Source of the DNA: Pseudomonas sp. 14P_8.1_Bac3
GTDB lineage: Bacteria; Pseudomonadota; Gammaproteobacteria; Pseudomonadales; Pseudomonadaceae
NCBI RefSeq assembly: GCF_025466085.1
Contig: NZ_JANLOD010000007.1
Location: forward strand, 33,834 to 97,833
Length of the DNA stretch: 64,000 nt
Reading direction: 5' to 3'
Made by a program: the position numbers and the translations under genes
Shown here: in pieces, positions 27,459-35,891 of the stretch
How positions within the stretch are numbered: position 1 is the first letter of the stretch
Layout of the letters: every line of letters starts with the position of its first letter
The notes under the pieces: model-generated
The model's database searches: none
The model's input: the letters and a program-made list of their open reading frames with translations, nothing else
Told to the model about the DNA's origin: nothing

Positions 27459-28592
27459 ATGGATTTCGAATTGAGCGAAGACCAGCGCGCCATCGCGCAG
27501 ATGGCCGACGGCCTGTTTGTCGATCATTGCCATGACGAGTACATGCGCCAGTGGGACGTTAGCGGCGAGCCGATGATGGCGCCGTTGTGGGCCTTGTGCA
27601 TCGAGACCGGCCTGCATGCCCTGGCCATTCCCGAAGAGCATGGCGGCAGCGGCCTGGGCATGACCGAATTGATGCTGGTGCTGCAAGCACAAGGCAAGGC
27701 CTTGGCCCAGGTGCCGTTGTGGCGGCATCAGCTGGCGGCCGCAACCCTGGCCCGGTTCGCCGCCGCCGACAGCGCCGGATGGCTGGCCAAAGCGGCCTCC
27801 GGCGAGGCACTGCTGAGCTTGTCTGTCGATGGCTTGAGCAGTGCGCTGGGTGTTGAGCTACAGGCGACGGCAACGGCCGATGGCTGGTCGATCGATGGCC
27901 GGGTCGCGGCCTTGTCCCTGGGGGACCAGGCGGGGGCGGCACTGGTGCTGGTACAGGCCGAGGGTCAGCCACGCTTGCTCTTGATCGACCTGTCGGCACC
28001 GCAGGTGCAACGGGTTTCGGCCGTGTTGACCCAGGGTGAAGCGGTCGCCGACCTGCACATCCAGGGCCTGACGGTGGACACCAACGCGCTGTTGCCGGCC
28101 GAAGCGGTGGCCTGGCTGGAGCTGCGCAGCGTCGCGGCGTTGGCTGCCCTGCAATTGGGCGTCAGCGAAGAGCAGATCCGCCGCACCGTGGCGTATGTCA
28201 GTGAGCGTCGCCAGTTCGAGCGCAGCATCGGCAGCTTCCAGGCCGTGCAAATGAGCATGGCCGACACCCATATCGCCGTCGAAGCGTTGCGCTCGGCGCT
28301 GTGGCAATTGGTCTACCGCGTCGATGCCGGTTTGCCTGCGCCCAGCGAAGCCCTGGCCACCGCCTGGCTGGCCTGCGAAGCGGGGCACCGCATCGGCCAT
28401 ATCGCCCAACACGTGCATGGCGGTATCGGCGTCGACCTGAGCTACCCGATCCACCGTTTTCTCTACTGGAGCCGCGGCCTGTGCCTTGCCTTGGGTGGCT
28501 CGGCGGCAAGCCTGGAACGCCTGGGCGACTGGCTCAACGATAACGACAAGCTGGGATGGAAATATGACCTCGAAGAACACCAAGCGCTTTGA
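27459..28592 (+). CDS. Acyl-CoA dehydrogenase, ChsE1/ChsE2-type subunit
   Basis: 377 residues with the ACAD N-terminal helical domain (DFELSEDQRAIAQMAD), mid beta domain and C-terminal helical domain. The end HVHGGIGVDLSYPIHRFL has the form seen in one subunit of heteromeric steroid ACADs and lacks the GGTNEIQ motif of the other type. In mycobacteria and in Pseudomonas Chol1 such subunits pair as alpha2beta2 enzymes acting on steroid side-chain CoA esters. Its likely partner is the product at 30190-31359. Confidence 0.82.
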   Translation: MDFELSEDQRAIAQMADGLFVDHCHDEYMRQWDVSGEPMMAPLWALCIETGLHALAIPEEHGGSGLGMTELMLVLQAQGKALAQVPLWRHQLAAATLARFAAADSAGWLAKAASGEALLSLSVDGLSSALGVELQATATADGWSIDGRVAALSLGDQAGAALVLVQAEGQPRLLLIDLSAPQVQRVSAVLTQGEAVADLHIQGLTVDTNALLPAEAVAWLELRSVAALAALQLGVSEEQIRRTVAYVSERRQFERSIGSFQAVQMSMADTHIAVEALRSALWQLVYRVDAGLPAPSEALATAWLACEAGHRIGHIAQHVHGGIGVDLSYPIHRFLYWSRGLCLALGGSAASLERLGDWLNDNDKLGWKYDLEEHQAL

Positions 28593-28983
28593 AGACGTGC
28601 GCCCCGGCGAAGTATTGCCGGAGCTTGCCGTGCCGATCACGGTGACGCTGATCAACGGCGGCGCGATCGCCACCCGTGATTATTTCCCCGGCCACCACGA
28701 CGCCGACGCGGCCCGGGGCCTGGGGTCGCCCAACGTGTTCATGAACATCCTCACCACCAACGGGTTGGTGCAGCGATTCATCGAGCAGTGGTCCGGGCCA
28801 CTGGCGCAATTCACCGCGTTGAAAATCAAGCTCGGTGCGCCGAACTACCCCGGCGACTGCATGACCTTCAGCGGCAGCGTCACCCGCGTTGAGGCGGACA
28901 CCCGCTCGGTGGAAATCACCTTGAGCGGTAAAAATTCCATGGGTAACCACGTGACCGGGACGGTCGCGCTGGTCCTGCCCTGA
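28564..28983 (+). CDS. MaoC-like enoyl-CoA hydratase, ChsH1-like subunit
   Basis: 139 residues, a single hot-dog domain. The motif RDYFPGHHDADAARGLGSPNVFMN carries the Asp-x4-His pair expected for catalysis, complementing the His-less MaoC domain of the ChsH2-like protein. The start lies 29 bp inside the preceding ACAD gene, implying translational coupling. Expected reaction: hydration of the alpha,beta-unsaturated side-chain CoA ester, the step before retro-aldol cleavage. Confidence 0.83.
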   Translation: MTSKNTKRFEDVRPGEVLPELAVPITVTLINGGAIATRDYFPGHHDADAARGLGSPNVFMNILTTNGLVQRFIEQWSGPLAQFTALKIKLGAPNYPGDCMTFSGSVTRVEADTRSVEITLSGKNSMGNHVTGTVALVLP

Positions 28984-29000
28984 CAGCCGGAGAAATACAG

Positions 29001-30179
29001 ATGACTGATTCATCGATTTCCGGGCGCGCCGCGATCGTCGGCCTCGGCGCGACCGAATTTTCCAAGAACTCCGGACGCACTGAATTGCGCCTCGCCATGG
29101 AGGCCACCCTCAGCGCACTCAAGGACGCCGGTATCGACCCGAGCGAAGTCGAGGGCTTCAGCTCTTATTCGGTGGACAAGGTCCCGGAATACGAAATCGC
29201 CCGCCTGCTCGGCTGCAAGGACGTCAAGTTCTTCTCCCAGGTGCCCCATGGCGGTGGCGCCGCCTGCGGGCCGGTGATGCACGCGGCCATGGCGGTGGCC
29301 ACCGGGGTGGCGAAAGTGGTGGTGGTCTATCGAGCGATGAACGAGCGCTCATGGTATCGCTTCGGCACCGGTGACTACGGCTTCGCCGCGGCGCCGACCT
29401 TCGACAACGTCAACTACGGCTGGTACATGCCCCACGGGTTTCATACGCCGGCCGCCTGGGTCGGGATGTTCGCCCAGCGCTACATGCACACCTATGGCGC
29501 CACCAGCGAAGACTTCGGTCGGGTGGCGGTGGCCGCGCGGGATTTTGCCGCTACCAACCCCCAGGCGTTTTTTCACGGCAAGCCGATCACGCTGGAAGAG
29601 CACCAGGCCTCGCGCTGGATCTGTGAGCCACTGCACCTGCTCGATTGCTGCCAGGAATCCGACGGTGCCGTGGCGATGGTCATCACCTCGGTCGAGCGCG
29701 CCCGTGACCTGCGCCAGAAACCGGTGACCATCAAGGCCGGCGCCCAGGGCATCAGCCACGGTCAACAGAGCATGACGTCGTTCTATCGCGACGACATCAC
29801 CGGGCTGCCGGAGATGGGCGTGGTCGCCCGCGAACTGTATCGCCAGTCGGGCCTGGGTCCGGAGGCGTTCCAGACCGCCGTGATCTACGACCACTTCACG
29901 CCGTTCGTATTGCCGCAGCTGGAGGAGTTCGGTTTCGCCAAGCGCGGCGAAGCCAAGGAGTTCATCCGCGCCGGGCATCACGCCCGTGGCGGCAAACTGC
30001 CGATCAACACCCACGGCGGGCAACTGGGCGAAGCCTATATCCATGGCATGAACGGCATCGCCGAGGCCGTGCGCCAGGTACGTGGCACGGCGGTCAACCA
30101 GGTGGCGGACGTGCAGAACGTGCTGGTCACCGCCGGCACTGGCGTACCCACCAGCGGCCTGATTCTCGGCGCAGCCTAA
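29001..30179 (+). CDS. SCP2-thiolase-like aldolase, Ltp2/Sal type (set 1)
   Basis: 392 residues of the lipid-transfer or SCP-x thiolase branch. Motifs include YGWYMPHGFH, IYDHFTPFVLP and NTHGGQLGEAY. Members next to DUF35 proteins (Ltp2, Sal) are retro-aldolases that split a beta-hydroxy-acyl-CoA side chain, releasing a short acyl-CoA and leaving a ketone or aldehyde. The gene lies in the order ChsH2-like, ACAD, ChsH1-like, this gene, ACAD, closely matching the igr gene set. The IYD Tyr is in the region of the catalytic Tyr residues described for Ltp2. Confidence 0.83.
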   Translation: MTDSSISGRAAIVGLGATEFSKNSGRTELRLAMEATLSALKDAGIDPSEVEGFSSYSVDKVPEYEIARLLGCKDVKFFSQVPHGGGAACGPVMHAAMAVATGVAKVVVVYRAMNERSWYRFGTGDYGFAAAPTFDNVNYGWYMPHGFHTPAAWVGMFAQRYMHTYGATSEDFGRVAVAARDFAATNPQAFFHGKPITLEEHQASRWICEPLHLLDCCQESDGAVAMVITSVERARDLRQKPVTIKAGAQGISHGQQSMTSFYRDDITGLPEMGVVARELYRQSGLGPEAFQTAVIYDHFTPFVLPQLEEFGFAKRGEAKEFIRAGHHARGGKLPINTHGGQLGEAYIHGMNGIAEAVRQVRGTAVNQVADVQNVLVTAGTGVPTSGLILGAA

Positions 30180-30189
30180 GGAGCAGCAG

Positions 30190-31359
30190 ATGTTCGTCGA
30201 CCTCACTCCCGAGCAACACGCCCTGCGCCATAAGGTGCGGGATTATTTCCAGGCGCTGATGACCCCGGACATGCGCGACCGGCTGCGCGGCAAGGAAGGC
30301 GGCGAGCTGTATCGCCAGACCATCCGCCAGATGGGCCGCGACGGCTGGCTCGCGGTCGGCTGGCCCAAGGCCCACGGTGGCCAGGGCTACGCCGCGACCG
30401 AGCAGTTGATCTTCTTCGAAGAAGCCAACATCGCCGGCGCGCCCCTGCCGTTCGTCACCATCAGCACCGTTGGCCCGTCCTTGATGACGCATGGCAGCGA
30501 GTTGCAGAAAGAACGTTTCCTGCCGGGCATCGCTGCGGGCGAGATCATGTTCGCCATCGGTTACTCGGAACCGGACGCCGGCAGTGACCTGGCCGTGCTG
30601 AAAACCAGTGCCCGCCAGGACGCCGACGGCTTCCTGGTCAATGGCAACAAGTTGTGGACCTCGGGCGCCGAGTCGGCCGATTTCGTCTGGCTGGCAGCCC
30701 GGACCGACCCGACCCAGGCACGCCACAAGGGCATTTCGCTGCTGATCGTCGACACCACGACACCGGGCTTCTCCCACACGCTGATTCCCACTACCAGCAT
30801 TCCGACCACCGCCACCTATTACGACAACGTACGGGTGCCCAACGAGATGCTGGTGGGCGAACTGCATGGCGGCTGGAAGCTGATCACTTCGCAGCTGAAC
30901 CACGAGCGACTCGGCCTGGGAACCTGGTCGGACAAGGTTGTGGCGTTGTTCCGTCGGGTCTACCTGTGGGCGCGGGCTCGTGACGAGCAGGGCCGTCGGG
31001 CGATGGACAAGGCTTGGGTGCGCAGTTCGCTGGCCGAATGTTATGCGCGGCTGGAAGCGATGCGCCTGATCAACATGCGCATCGCCTCCGACCTGGAACG
31101 CGAGCGCATGGACGTGGCGCTGAGTTCGACCACCAAGGTGTTCGGTTCGGAATCGGCCATCGAGATCCTGCGTCGGTTGGCGGCGATCCTCGGCGCCAAT
31201 GGCTCGATGCGCAGCGGCTCGTCGGCCGCCCTGTTGCAGGGCGAGCTGGAATACGAGTTGCGCAGCTCGGTGACCCTGACCTTTGGCGGCGGCACCAATG
31301 AAATCCAGCGCGAACTGATTGCCCAGTTCGGTCTGGGGATGCCGCGCGCGCAACGCTGA
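30190..31359 (+). CDS. Acyl-CoA dehydrogenase (set 1 partner)
   Basis: 389 residues. Features: GWPKAHGGQGYAATEQ, the flavin-contact region GYSEPDAGSDLAVL, WTSGAESADFVWL, and the C-terminal TFGGGTNEIQRELIAQ. It lies 10 bp after the aldolase. Probable beta subunit to the 27459-28592 ACAD, together introducing a double bond in a steroid-type side-chain CoA ester. A weak inverted repeat at 31390-31409 follows. Confidence 0.85.
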   Translation: MFVDLTPEQHALRHKVRDYFQALMTPDMRDRLRGKEGGELYRQTIRQMGRDGWLAVGWPKAHGGQGYAATEQLIFFEEANIAGAPLPFVTISTVGPSLMTHGSELQKERFLPGIAAGEIMFAIGYSEPDAGSDLAVLKTSARQDADGFLVNGNKLWTSGAESADFVWLAARTDPTQARHKGISLLIVDTTTPGFSHTLIPTTSIPTTATYYDNVRVPNEMLVGELHGGWKLITSQLNHERLGLGTWSDKVVALFRRVYLWARARDEQGRRAMDKAWVRSSLAECYARLEAMRLINMRIASDLERERMDVALSSTTKVFGSESAIEILRRLAAILGANGSMRSGSSAALLQGELEYELRSSVTLTFGGGTNEIQRELIAQFGLGMPRAQR

Positions 31360-31389
31360 CGTTCGTCCATCCACAACAAAAAAATCTGT

Positions 31390-31409
31390 CCGCCCCTTTT
31401 TCGGGGCGG
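31390..31409 (+). other. Hairpin inside the acyl-CoA dehydrogenase operon
   Basis: CCGCCCC (31390-31396), loop TTTTTC, GGGGCGG (31403-31409), in the 66-bp gap between two ACAD genes. No T-tail follows; it may modulate transcript stability between the set 1 and set 2 ACAD genes. Confidence 0.5.
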
Positions 31410-31425
31410 GTCGAAGGGGACTTTC

Positions 31426-32646
31426 ATGAGCACTATCGAGCAATTCCGGCACGAAACCCGTGCCTGGCTGGAGGCGAACTGCCCGCCGTCAATGCGCACC
31501 GGCATGGCGGAAGGCGACGTGGTGTGGGGCAGCCAGAATCCGCAATTTCCCTGTGAAGACGCGCGCCTCTGGTTCGAGCGCATGCGCGACAAGCGCTGGT
31601 TCTGCCCGGAATGGCCCGAGGAGTACGGTGGCGCCGGGCTGAGCGACGAGGAACTGGCGGTACTGGAAAGCGAGATGCGTCGGATCAAATGTCGGCCGCC
31701 GCAGATCAACCTCGGCATCTGGATGCTCGGGCCGGTGCTGCTGGCGTTCGGCAGCGAGCAACAGAAACGCGATCTGCTGCCGCCCATCGCCCGTGGTGAA
31801 GTGCGCTGGTGCCAGGGATTTTCCGAGCCTAACGCCGGTTCCGACCTGGCCAGCCTGAAAATGGCGGCACGCGATGCCGGCGATCATTTCGTGGTGGACG
31901 GCAGCAAGATCTGGACCTCGTATGGCGACAAATCCGACTGGATGTACGCCCTGGTGCGCACCGACTTCAGCGCGCCGAAACACGAAGGCATCAGCCTGAT
32001 TGTCCTGGACATGCGCAGCCCCGGCGTCAAGCCGCAGCCGATCGATTTGATCAGCGGCAAGTCGGCGTTCTGCCAGGTGTTCTTCGACGGTGTGAAAGTG
32101 CCCAAGAGCCAGTTGATCGGCCCGCTGAACGGTGGCTGGAACCTGGCCAAGTACCTGCTGCAGCACGAGCGCAAGGCGATGTCGAAATTCGGCGAATTCA
32201 GCCTGCCGTCGCACTTCGACCTGCTGGCCCTGATGCGCGAATACGTGCCTGCGCCGAAGACTCAAAGCGAATATGCCTTGCAGGCTCGGGCCAGCGCCTG
32301 TGCGATGAACGAGCATGCCTACAACCTGACCGTGCAGCGCATGGGCGAGGAGGCGCGGGCCGGCGATGACATCGGCGGCCTGATGTCGATCATGAAACTG
32401 GTGCACACCGAACAGGAGCGCGACAAGTTCGAAGTGCTGCTCGATGCCATGGCCGGGCATGCCTTTGGCTGGGAAAGTCCGGCTTTCAGCGAGCAACAAC
32501 TGGCGATCACCCGAGCCTGGTTGAACAGTTACGCGTTGACCATCTCGGGCGGCGCCTCGGAGATCCAGCTCAATGTCATCGCCAAGCGTGTGCTTGGTTT
32601 GCCGGAAGTGAAGAAACCCGCGGTGAAAACAGGAGTACAGCCATGA
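31426..32646 (+). CDS. Acyl-CoA dehydrogenase (second pair, subunit A)
   Basis: 406 residues. WPEEYGGAGLSDEE, CQGFSEPNAGSDLASL, WTSYGDKSDWMYAL and SGGASEIQLNVIAKRVLGLP identify a long-type ACAD as found in steroid side-chain clusters. Its stop overlaps the start of the next ACAD by four bases (ATGA), so the two are probably made in equal amounts as a heteromer. A GAAGGGGAC site precedes the ATG. Confidence 0.85.
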   Translation: MSTIEQFRHETRAWLEANCPPSMRTGMAEGDVVWGSQNPQFPCEDARLWFERMRDKRWFCPEWPEEYGGAGLSDEELAVLESEMRRIKCRPPQINLGIWMLGPVLLAFGSEQQKRDLLPPIARGEVRWCQGFSEPNAGSDLASLKMAARDAGDHFVVDGSKIWTSYGDKSDWMYALVRTDFSAPKHEGISLIVLDMRSPGVKPQPIDLISGKSAFCQVFFDGVKVPKSQLIGPLNGGWNLAKYLLQHERKAMSKFGEFSLPSHFDLLALMREYVPAPKTQSEYALQARASACAMNEHAYNLTVQRMGEEARAGDDIGGLMSIMKLVHTEQERDKFEVLLDAMAGHAFGWESPAFSEQQLAITRAWLNSYALTISGGASEIQLNVIAKRVLGLPEVKKPAVKTGVQP

Positions 32647-33785
32647 GCCTGCGTTATAGCGACGACCAGCGTTTGCTGGCCGACAGCGCCCGGGATTTTC
32701 TTGCGGCTCGCAGCCCCGTCAGTGCCCAGCGCCGATTGCGCGATGAAGCGGTGACTCTGGGCTTCGACCCGCAACTGTGGCGCGAAGCGGTGGACCTGGG
32801 CTGGAGCGCGATTCCGTTTCCTGAAGCGTTCGGCGGCCTGGATTTCGGCTGCAAAGGTCTGGGACCGATCTTCGAATCCATCGGCCGCAACCTGTCCGCT
32901 ACGCCGCTGTTGTCCAGTGTGGTGCTGGGCGGTTCGCTGCTGCATCTGGCAGGCAGTTCAACTCAGCAGTCGCAAGGGCTGCAAGCGCTGATCGCTGGTC
33001 AGCAGCGCCTGGCCCTGGCCGTGGACGAACGTTCGCGCCATGACCCGAGCCACGTGGCCCTGGAAGCGAAGGCAGAGGGGCAGGGTTACCGCTTGCATGG
33101 CGACAAGTATTGGGTGGTCGATGGCGTGGGCGCCGATGCTTATGTGGTGGTGGCGCGCACGTCCGGGCAACCGGGCGACACGCAAGGCATCAGCCTGTTC
33201 CTGGTGCCGGCCGATACACCGGGGGTGATCGTCAGCGCCTTGCCCCTCATCGATTCGCGCAACAGCGCACGTCTGCAACTGGACCAGGTGCAACTGGGCA
33301 GCGAAGCGCTGCTGGGTGCATTGGGCGAGGGCTGGACGGCGCTGGAAATCGCGCTGGATCGGGGCCGGGCCTGCCTCGCGGCGGAGCTGCTGGGGATGGC
33401 CGAGCAACTGTTCGAAACCACGCTGGAATACCTCAAGACCCGCGTGCAGTTCGACACGCCGATCGGCACCTTCCAGGTCCTGCAACATCGCGCCGCGCAG
33501 ATGTACATCGACCTCGCGCTGAGCCGCAGCGCCCTGATGGCGGCTCTGGCGACCCTGGATGACGTCAGCACCGATACCCGCACGCGGGCACGGCTGGTCA
33601 GCCTGGCGAAATGGAAGGCCGGCGACACCGCGATCAAGGTGGCCAACGAAGCGGTGCAAATGCACGGCGGTATTGGCGTCACCGACGAGCTGGACGTCGG
33701 CCTGTACCTCAAGCGCGTGCGCGTTGCCCAAAGCTGCCTGGGCGACCGGGATTTCCACGGCGAGCGGTACCTGGCTAACGCGTAG
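32643..33785 (+). CDS. Acyl-CoA dehydrogenase (second pair, subunit B)
   Basis: 380 residues: LRYSDDQRLLADSARDFLA at the N-terminus, and QMHGGIGVTDELDVGLYLKR at the C-terminus, the type lacking the SEIQ motif. Coupled to the preceding gene by ATGA overlap. With 31426-32646 it would form the second heteromeric ACAD, in parallel with Scd1AB and Scd2AB in cholate side-chain degradation. It ends the operon, followed by tandem REP repeats. Confidence 0.85.
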   Translation: MSLRYSDDQRLLADSARDFLAARSPVSAQRRLRDEAVTLGFDPQLWREAVDLGWSAIPFPEAFGGLDFGCKGLGPIFESIGRNLSATPLLSSVVLGGSLLHLAGSSTQQSQGLQALIAGQQRLALAVDERSRHDPSHVALEAKAEGQGYRLHGDKYWVVDGVGADAYVVVARTSGQPGDTQGISLFLVPADTPGVIVSALPLIDSRNSARLQLDQVQLGSEALLGALGEGWTALEIALDRGRACLAAELLGMAEQLFETTLEYLKTRVQFDTPIGTFQVLQHRAAQMYIDLALSRSALMAALATLDDVSTDTRTRARLVSLAKWKAGDTAIKVANEAVQMHGGIGVTDELDVGLYLKRVRVAQSCLGDRDFHGERYLANA

Positions 33786-33791
33786 ATACCC

Positions 33792-34090
33792 GAGCACAAC
33801 TCAATCCCCCTGTGGGAGCGAGCCTGCTCGCGATGGCGGCGTGTCAGGCGATGCCGATGTTGGCAGTGCCGGCCTCATCGCGAGCAGGCTCGCTCCCACA
33901 AGTATTGCGGGGTGTACGCAAACCATGAGCACGACTCGATCCCCCTGTGGGAGCGAGCCTGCTCGCGAAGGCGGTGTGTCAGGCGACGCCGATGTTGGCT
34001 ATGCCGGCCTCATCGCGAGCAGGCTCGCTCCCACAGGTATCGCGGGGTGTACGCAAACCATGAGCACGACTCAAGCCCGCTCCCACAGGT
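33792..34090. repeat. Tandem REP units with an exact 135-bp period
   Basis: A unit beginning GAGCACAACTCAATCCCCC recurs at 33792, 33927 and (partial) 34062. Each full unit holds an inverted REP pair (GTGGGAGCGAGCCTGCTCGC and its complement) about 80 bp apart and ends GCGGGGTGTACGCAAACCAT. The units differ at only a few positions, indicating recent tandem duplication of a whole BIME. No gene is seen in this gap. Confidence 0.88.
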
Positions 34091-34117
34091 CTTTCGGTTG
34101 TTCTGGAGAAAACAATA

Positions 34118-35800
34118 ATGAGCATTGAACGCTGGCAAACCGCGTGGCGACAACTGATCGCCCCCGGTGCGCCTTTTGAAGTGGTGACGCCTGATGACGG
34201 CGGCCCACGTTATTTCCGACAGGCCGCGCATGATCTGTTGCAGGTGATCGACGCCGGTCGCGTCCATGGCGACCGTGAATTCCTGATCTGGCAGACGCAA
34301 CGCCTGACCTTCAATCAATATTTTGATCAGGTCGACCGCCTTGCCGGGCAGATGATCGAGCAATTTGGCCTCCGGCCGGGCGAGCGTGTGGCGATTGCCA
34401 TGCGCAACCAACCGGCATGGCTGGTGGCGTTTGCCGCGATCCAGCGCTGCGGTGCGGTGTGTGTGCCGCTTAACAGCTGGGGCCTGCGCGACGAGTTGCA
34501 ATACGCCTTGCAGGACAGCGGTTCGCGCTTGCTGCTGTGCGACGAAGTGCGCCTCACCACCTTGCACGACGACCTGGCCCGCGAGCAGCGGGCCACGATA
34601 GTCGTCGGAGCGCATAGCGGGACATTGCCCGACTATTGCCGACGCTACGAAGACCTGATCAGCGCTCCGGCATTGCCCGTACCTTCATTGGACATCGATC
34701 CCCATGCGCCGGCGCTGATCCTCTACACCTCCGGCACTACCAGCCGTGCCAAGGGCGCAGTGTCCAGCCATCGGGCGATCTGCCAGGCGCTCTATGCCCT
34801 GGATTTCCAGGGCGCTTTTTGTGCCATGAGTTCGCCCGAGCGCATTGGCGCGGTGATCAACAGCGGTTACCCGCCCACCACGCTGGGCGCTGTTCCGCTG
34901 TTTCATGTCAGCGGTTTGCATGCGCAGTTTCTCTCGGCCCTGCGCGGGGGGCGGCGCTTGCTGCTGATGTACAAATGGGATGTGGAGCAGGCGCTGGATT
35001 TGATCCGCGACGAGCGTTGCACCCAGTTCAATGGCGCGCCGGTCATGATGCAGCAATTGCTCGCATCGCCACGCTTTGGCAGCGAGGAAACCGCCAGCTT
35101 GTTCGGCCTCGGTCTTGGCGGCGGTGCGTCGTCCGCGAGCGTGCTGGACGGCATGCTCAAGCTCAAGCCCGATGCCATCGGCGGTGCCGGCTACGGCCTG
35201 ACCGAAAGCAATGGCATTGGCGCTGCCATCGGTGGCGACGCGTTCGTGTACAAACCGGCGACGGCGGGGTGGGCCTTGCCAATCGTCGATATCCGCATCG
35301 GCGCCGATCCGCACCAACCGCAACCGGCGGGCACGCGTGGGCTGATCTGGCTGCGCTCGCCAACGCTCATGATTGAATACTGGCGTCTGCCCGAAGCCAC
35401 GGCACACACCCTGCGCGACGGTTGGCTCGACACCGGTGATGTCGGCTACCTCGACGACGAGGGTTTTCTGACTATTACCGGCCGGGTCAAGGAGCTGATC
35501 AACCGCGGTGGCGAGAAAATTTCCGCCGCTGAAATCGAGACCTGCATCCTCGATATGCCCGGTGTCCTGGAAGCGGCGGCCTTCGCCATCGCCGATCCGT
35601 TGCTGGGCGAAGCGGTGGGGCTGGCGGTGCATGGCCAGGCCTCGCGGCTGCCCCAGGAGGCGCAGATTTGCGCATTCATCGCCGAGCGTCTGGCCGCCTA
35701 CAAAGTGCCGGCGCAGGTCTATCGGGTACTCGAACCGCTGCCACGCAATGCCACCGGCAAGGTGCTCAAGGCACAACTGCAGGAAAAGTTGGGCGCATGA
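34118..35800 (+). CDS. AMP-binding acyl-CoA synthetase (CoA ligase 1)
   Basis: 560 residues. P-loop-like ILYTSGTTSRAKGAV (A3), GYGLTESNG (A5), WLDTGDVGYLDDEG (A7), GRVKELINRGGEKIS (A8) and the catalytic Lys in ATGKVLKAQL are all present, so it should activate a carboxylate as its acyl-CoA. It lies after the side-chain operon and before the DUF1329 gene. It is a candidate for activating a steroid side-chain or ring-degradation acid. It has no box directly upstream; the REP array separates it from the ACAD genes. Confidence 0.88.
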   Translation: MSIERWQTAWRQLIAPGAPFEVVTPDDGGPRYFRQAAHDLLQVIDAGRVHGDREFLIWQTQRLTFNQYFDQVDRLAGQMIEQFGLRPGERVAIAMRNQPAWLVAFAAIQRCGAVCVPLNSWGLRDELQYALQDSGSRLLLCDEVRLTTLHDDLAREQRATIVVGAHSGTLPDYCRRYEDLISAPALPVPSLDIDPHAPALILYTSGTTSRAKGAVSSHRAICQALYALDFQGAFCAMSSPERIGAVINSGYPPTTLGAVPLFHVSGLHAQFLSALRGGRRLLLMYKWDVEQALDLIRDERCTQFNGAPVMMQQLLASPRFGSEETASLFGLGLGGGASSASVLDGMLKLKPDAIGGAGYGLTESNGIGAAIGGDAFVYKPATAGWALPIVDIRIGADPHQPQPAGTRGLIWLRSPTLMIEYWRLPEATAHTLRDGWLDTGDVGYLDDEGFLTITGRVKELINRGGEKISAAEIETCILDMPGVLEAAAFAIADPLLGEAVGLAVHGQASRLPQEAQICAFIAERLAAYKVPAQVYRVLEPLPRNATGKVLKAQLQEKLGA

Positions 35801-35808
35801 CGCCTCCT

Positions 35809-35826
35809 TAGTCTTTCTGGACGATG
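35809..35826 (+). promoter_or_regulatory. Cluster box 5, upstream of the DUF1329 gene
   Basis: TAGTCTTTCTGGACGATG, all 13 fixed positions match. CAATAG follows after 21 bases. The DUF1329 start is 66 bp downstream of the box. Confidence 0.75.
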
Positions 35827-35891
35827 TCTCGGCCGGCAGGACACGAACAATAGGTCCATCCACACAGCCTTATCAGCGAAGGAGGCAATAC

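Noticed and set aside
33792..34090. Regular repeats suggestive of a CRISPR array
   Set aside because: The 135-bp period, internal palindromes and near-identical spacers are those of REP/BIME units; no cas genes are present.
35508..35891. Longer N-terminus for the DUF1329 protein
   Set aside because: It overlaps the CoA ligase in another frame and would bury the signal peptide and the promoter box; the ATG at 35892 has a strong ribosome-binding site.
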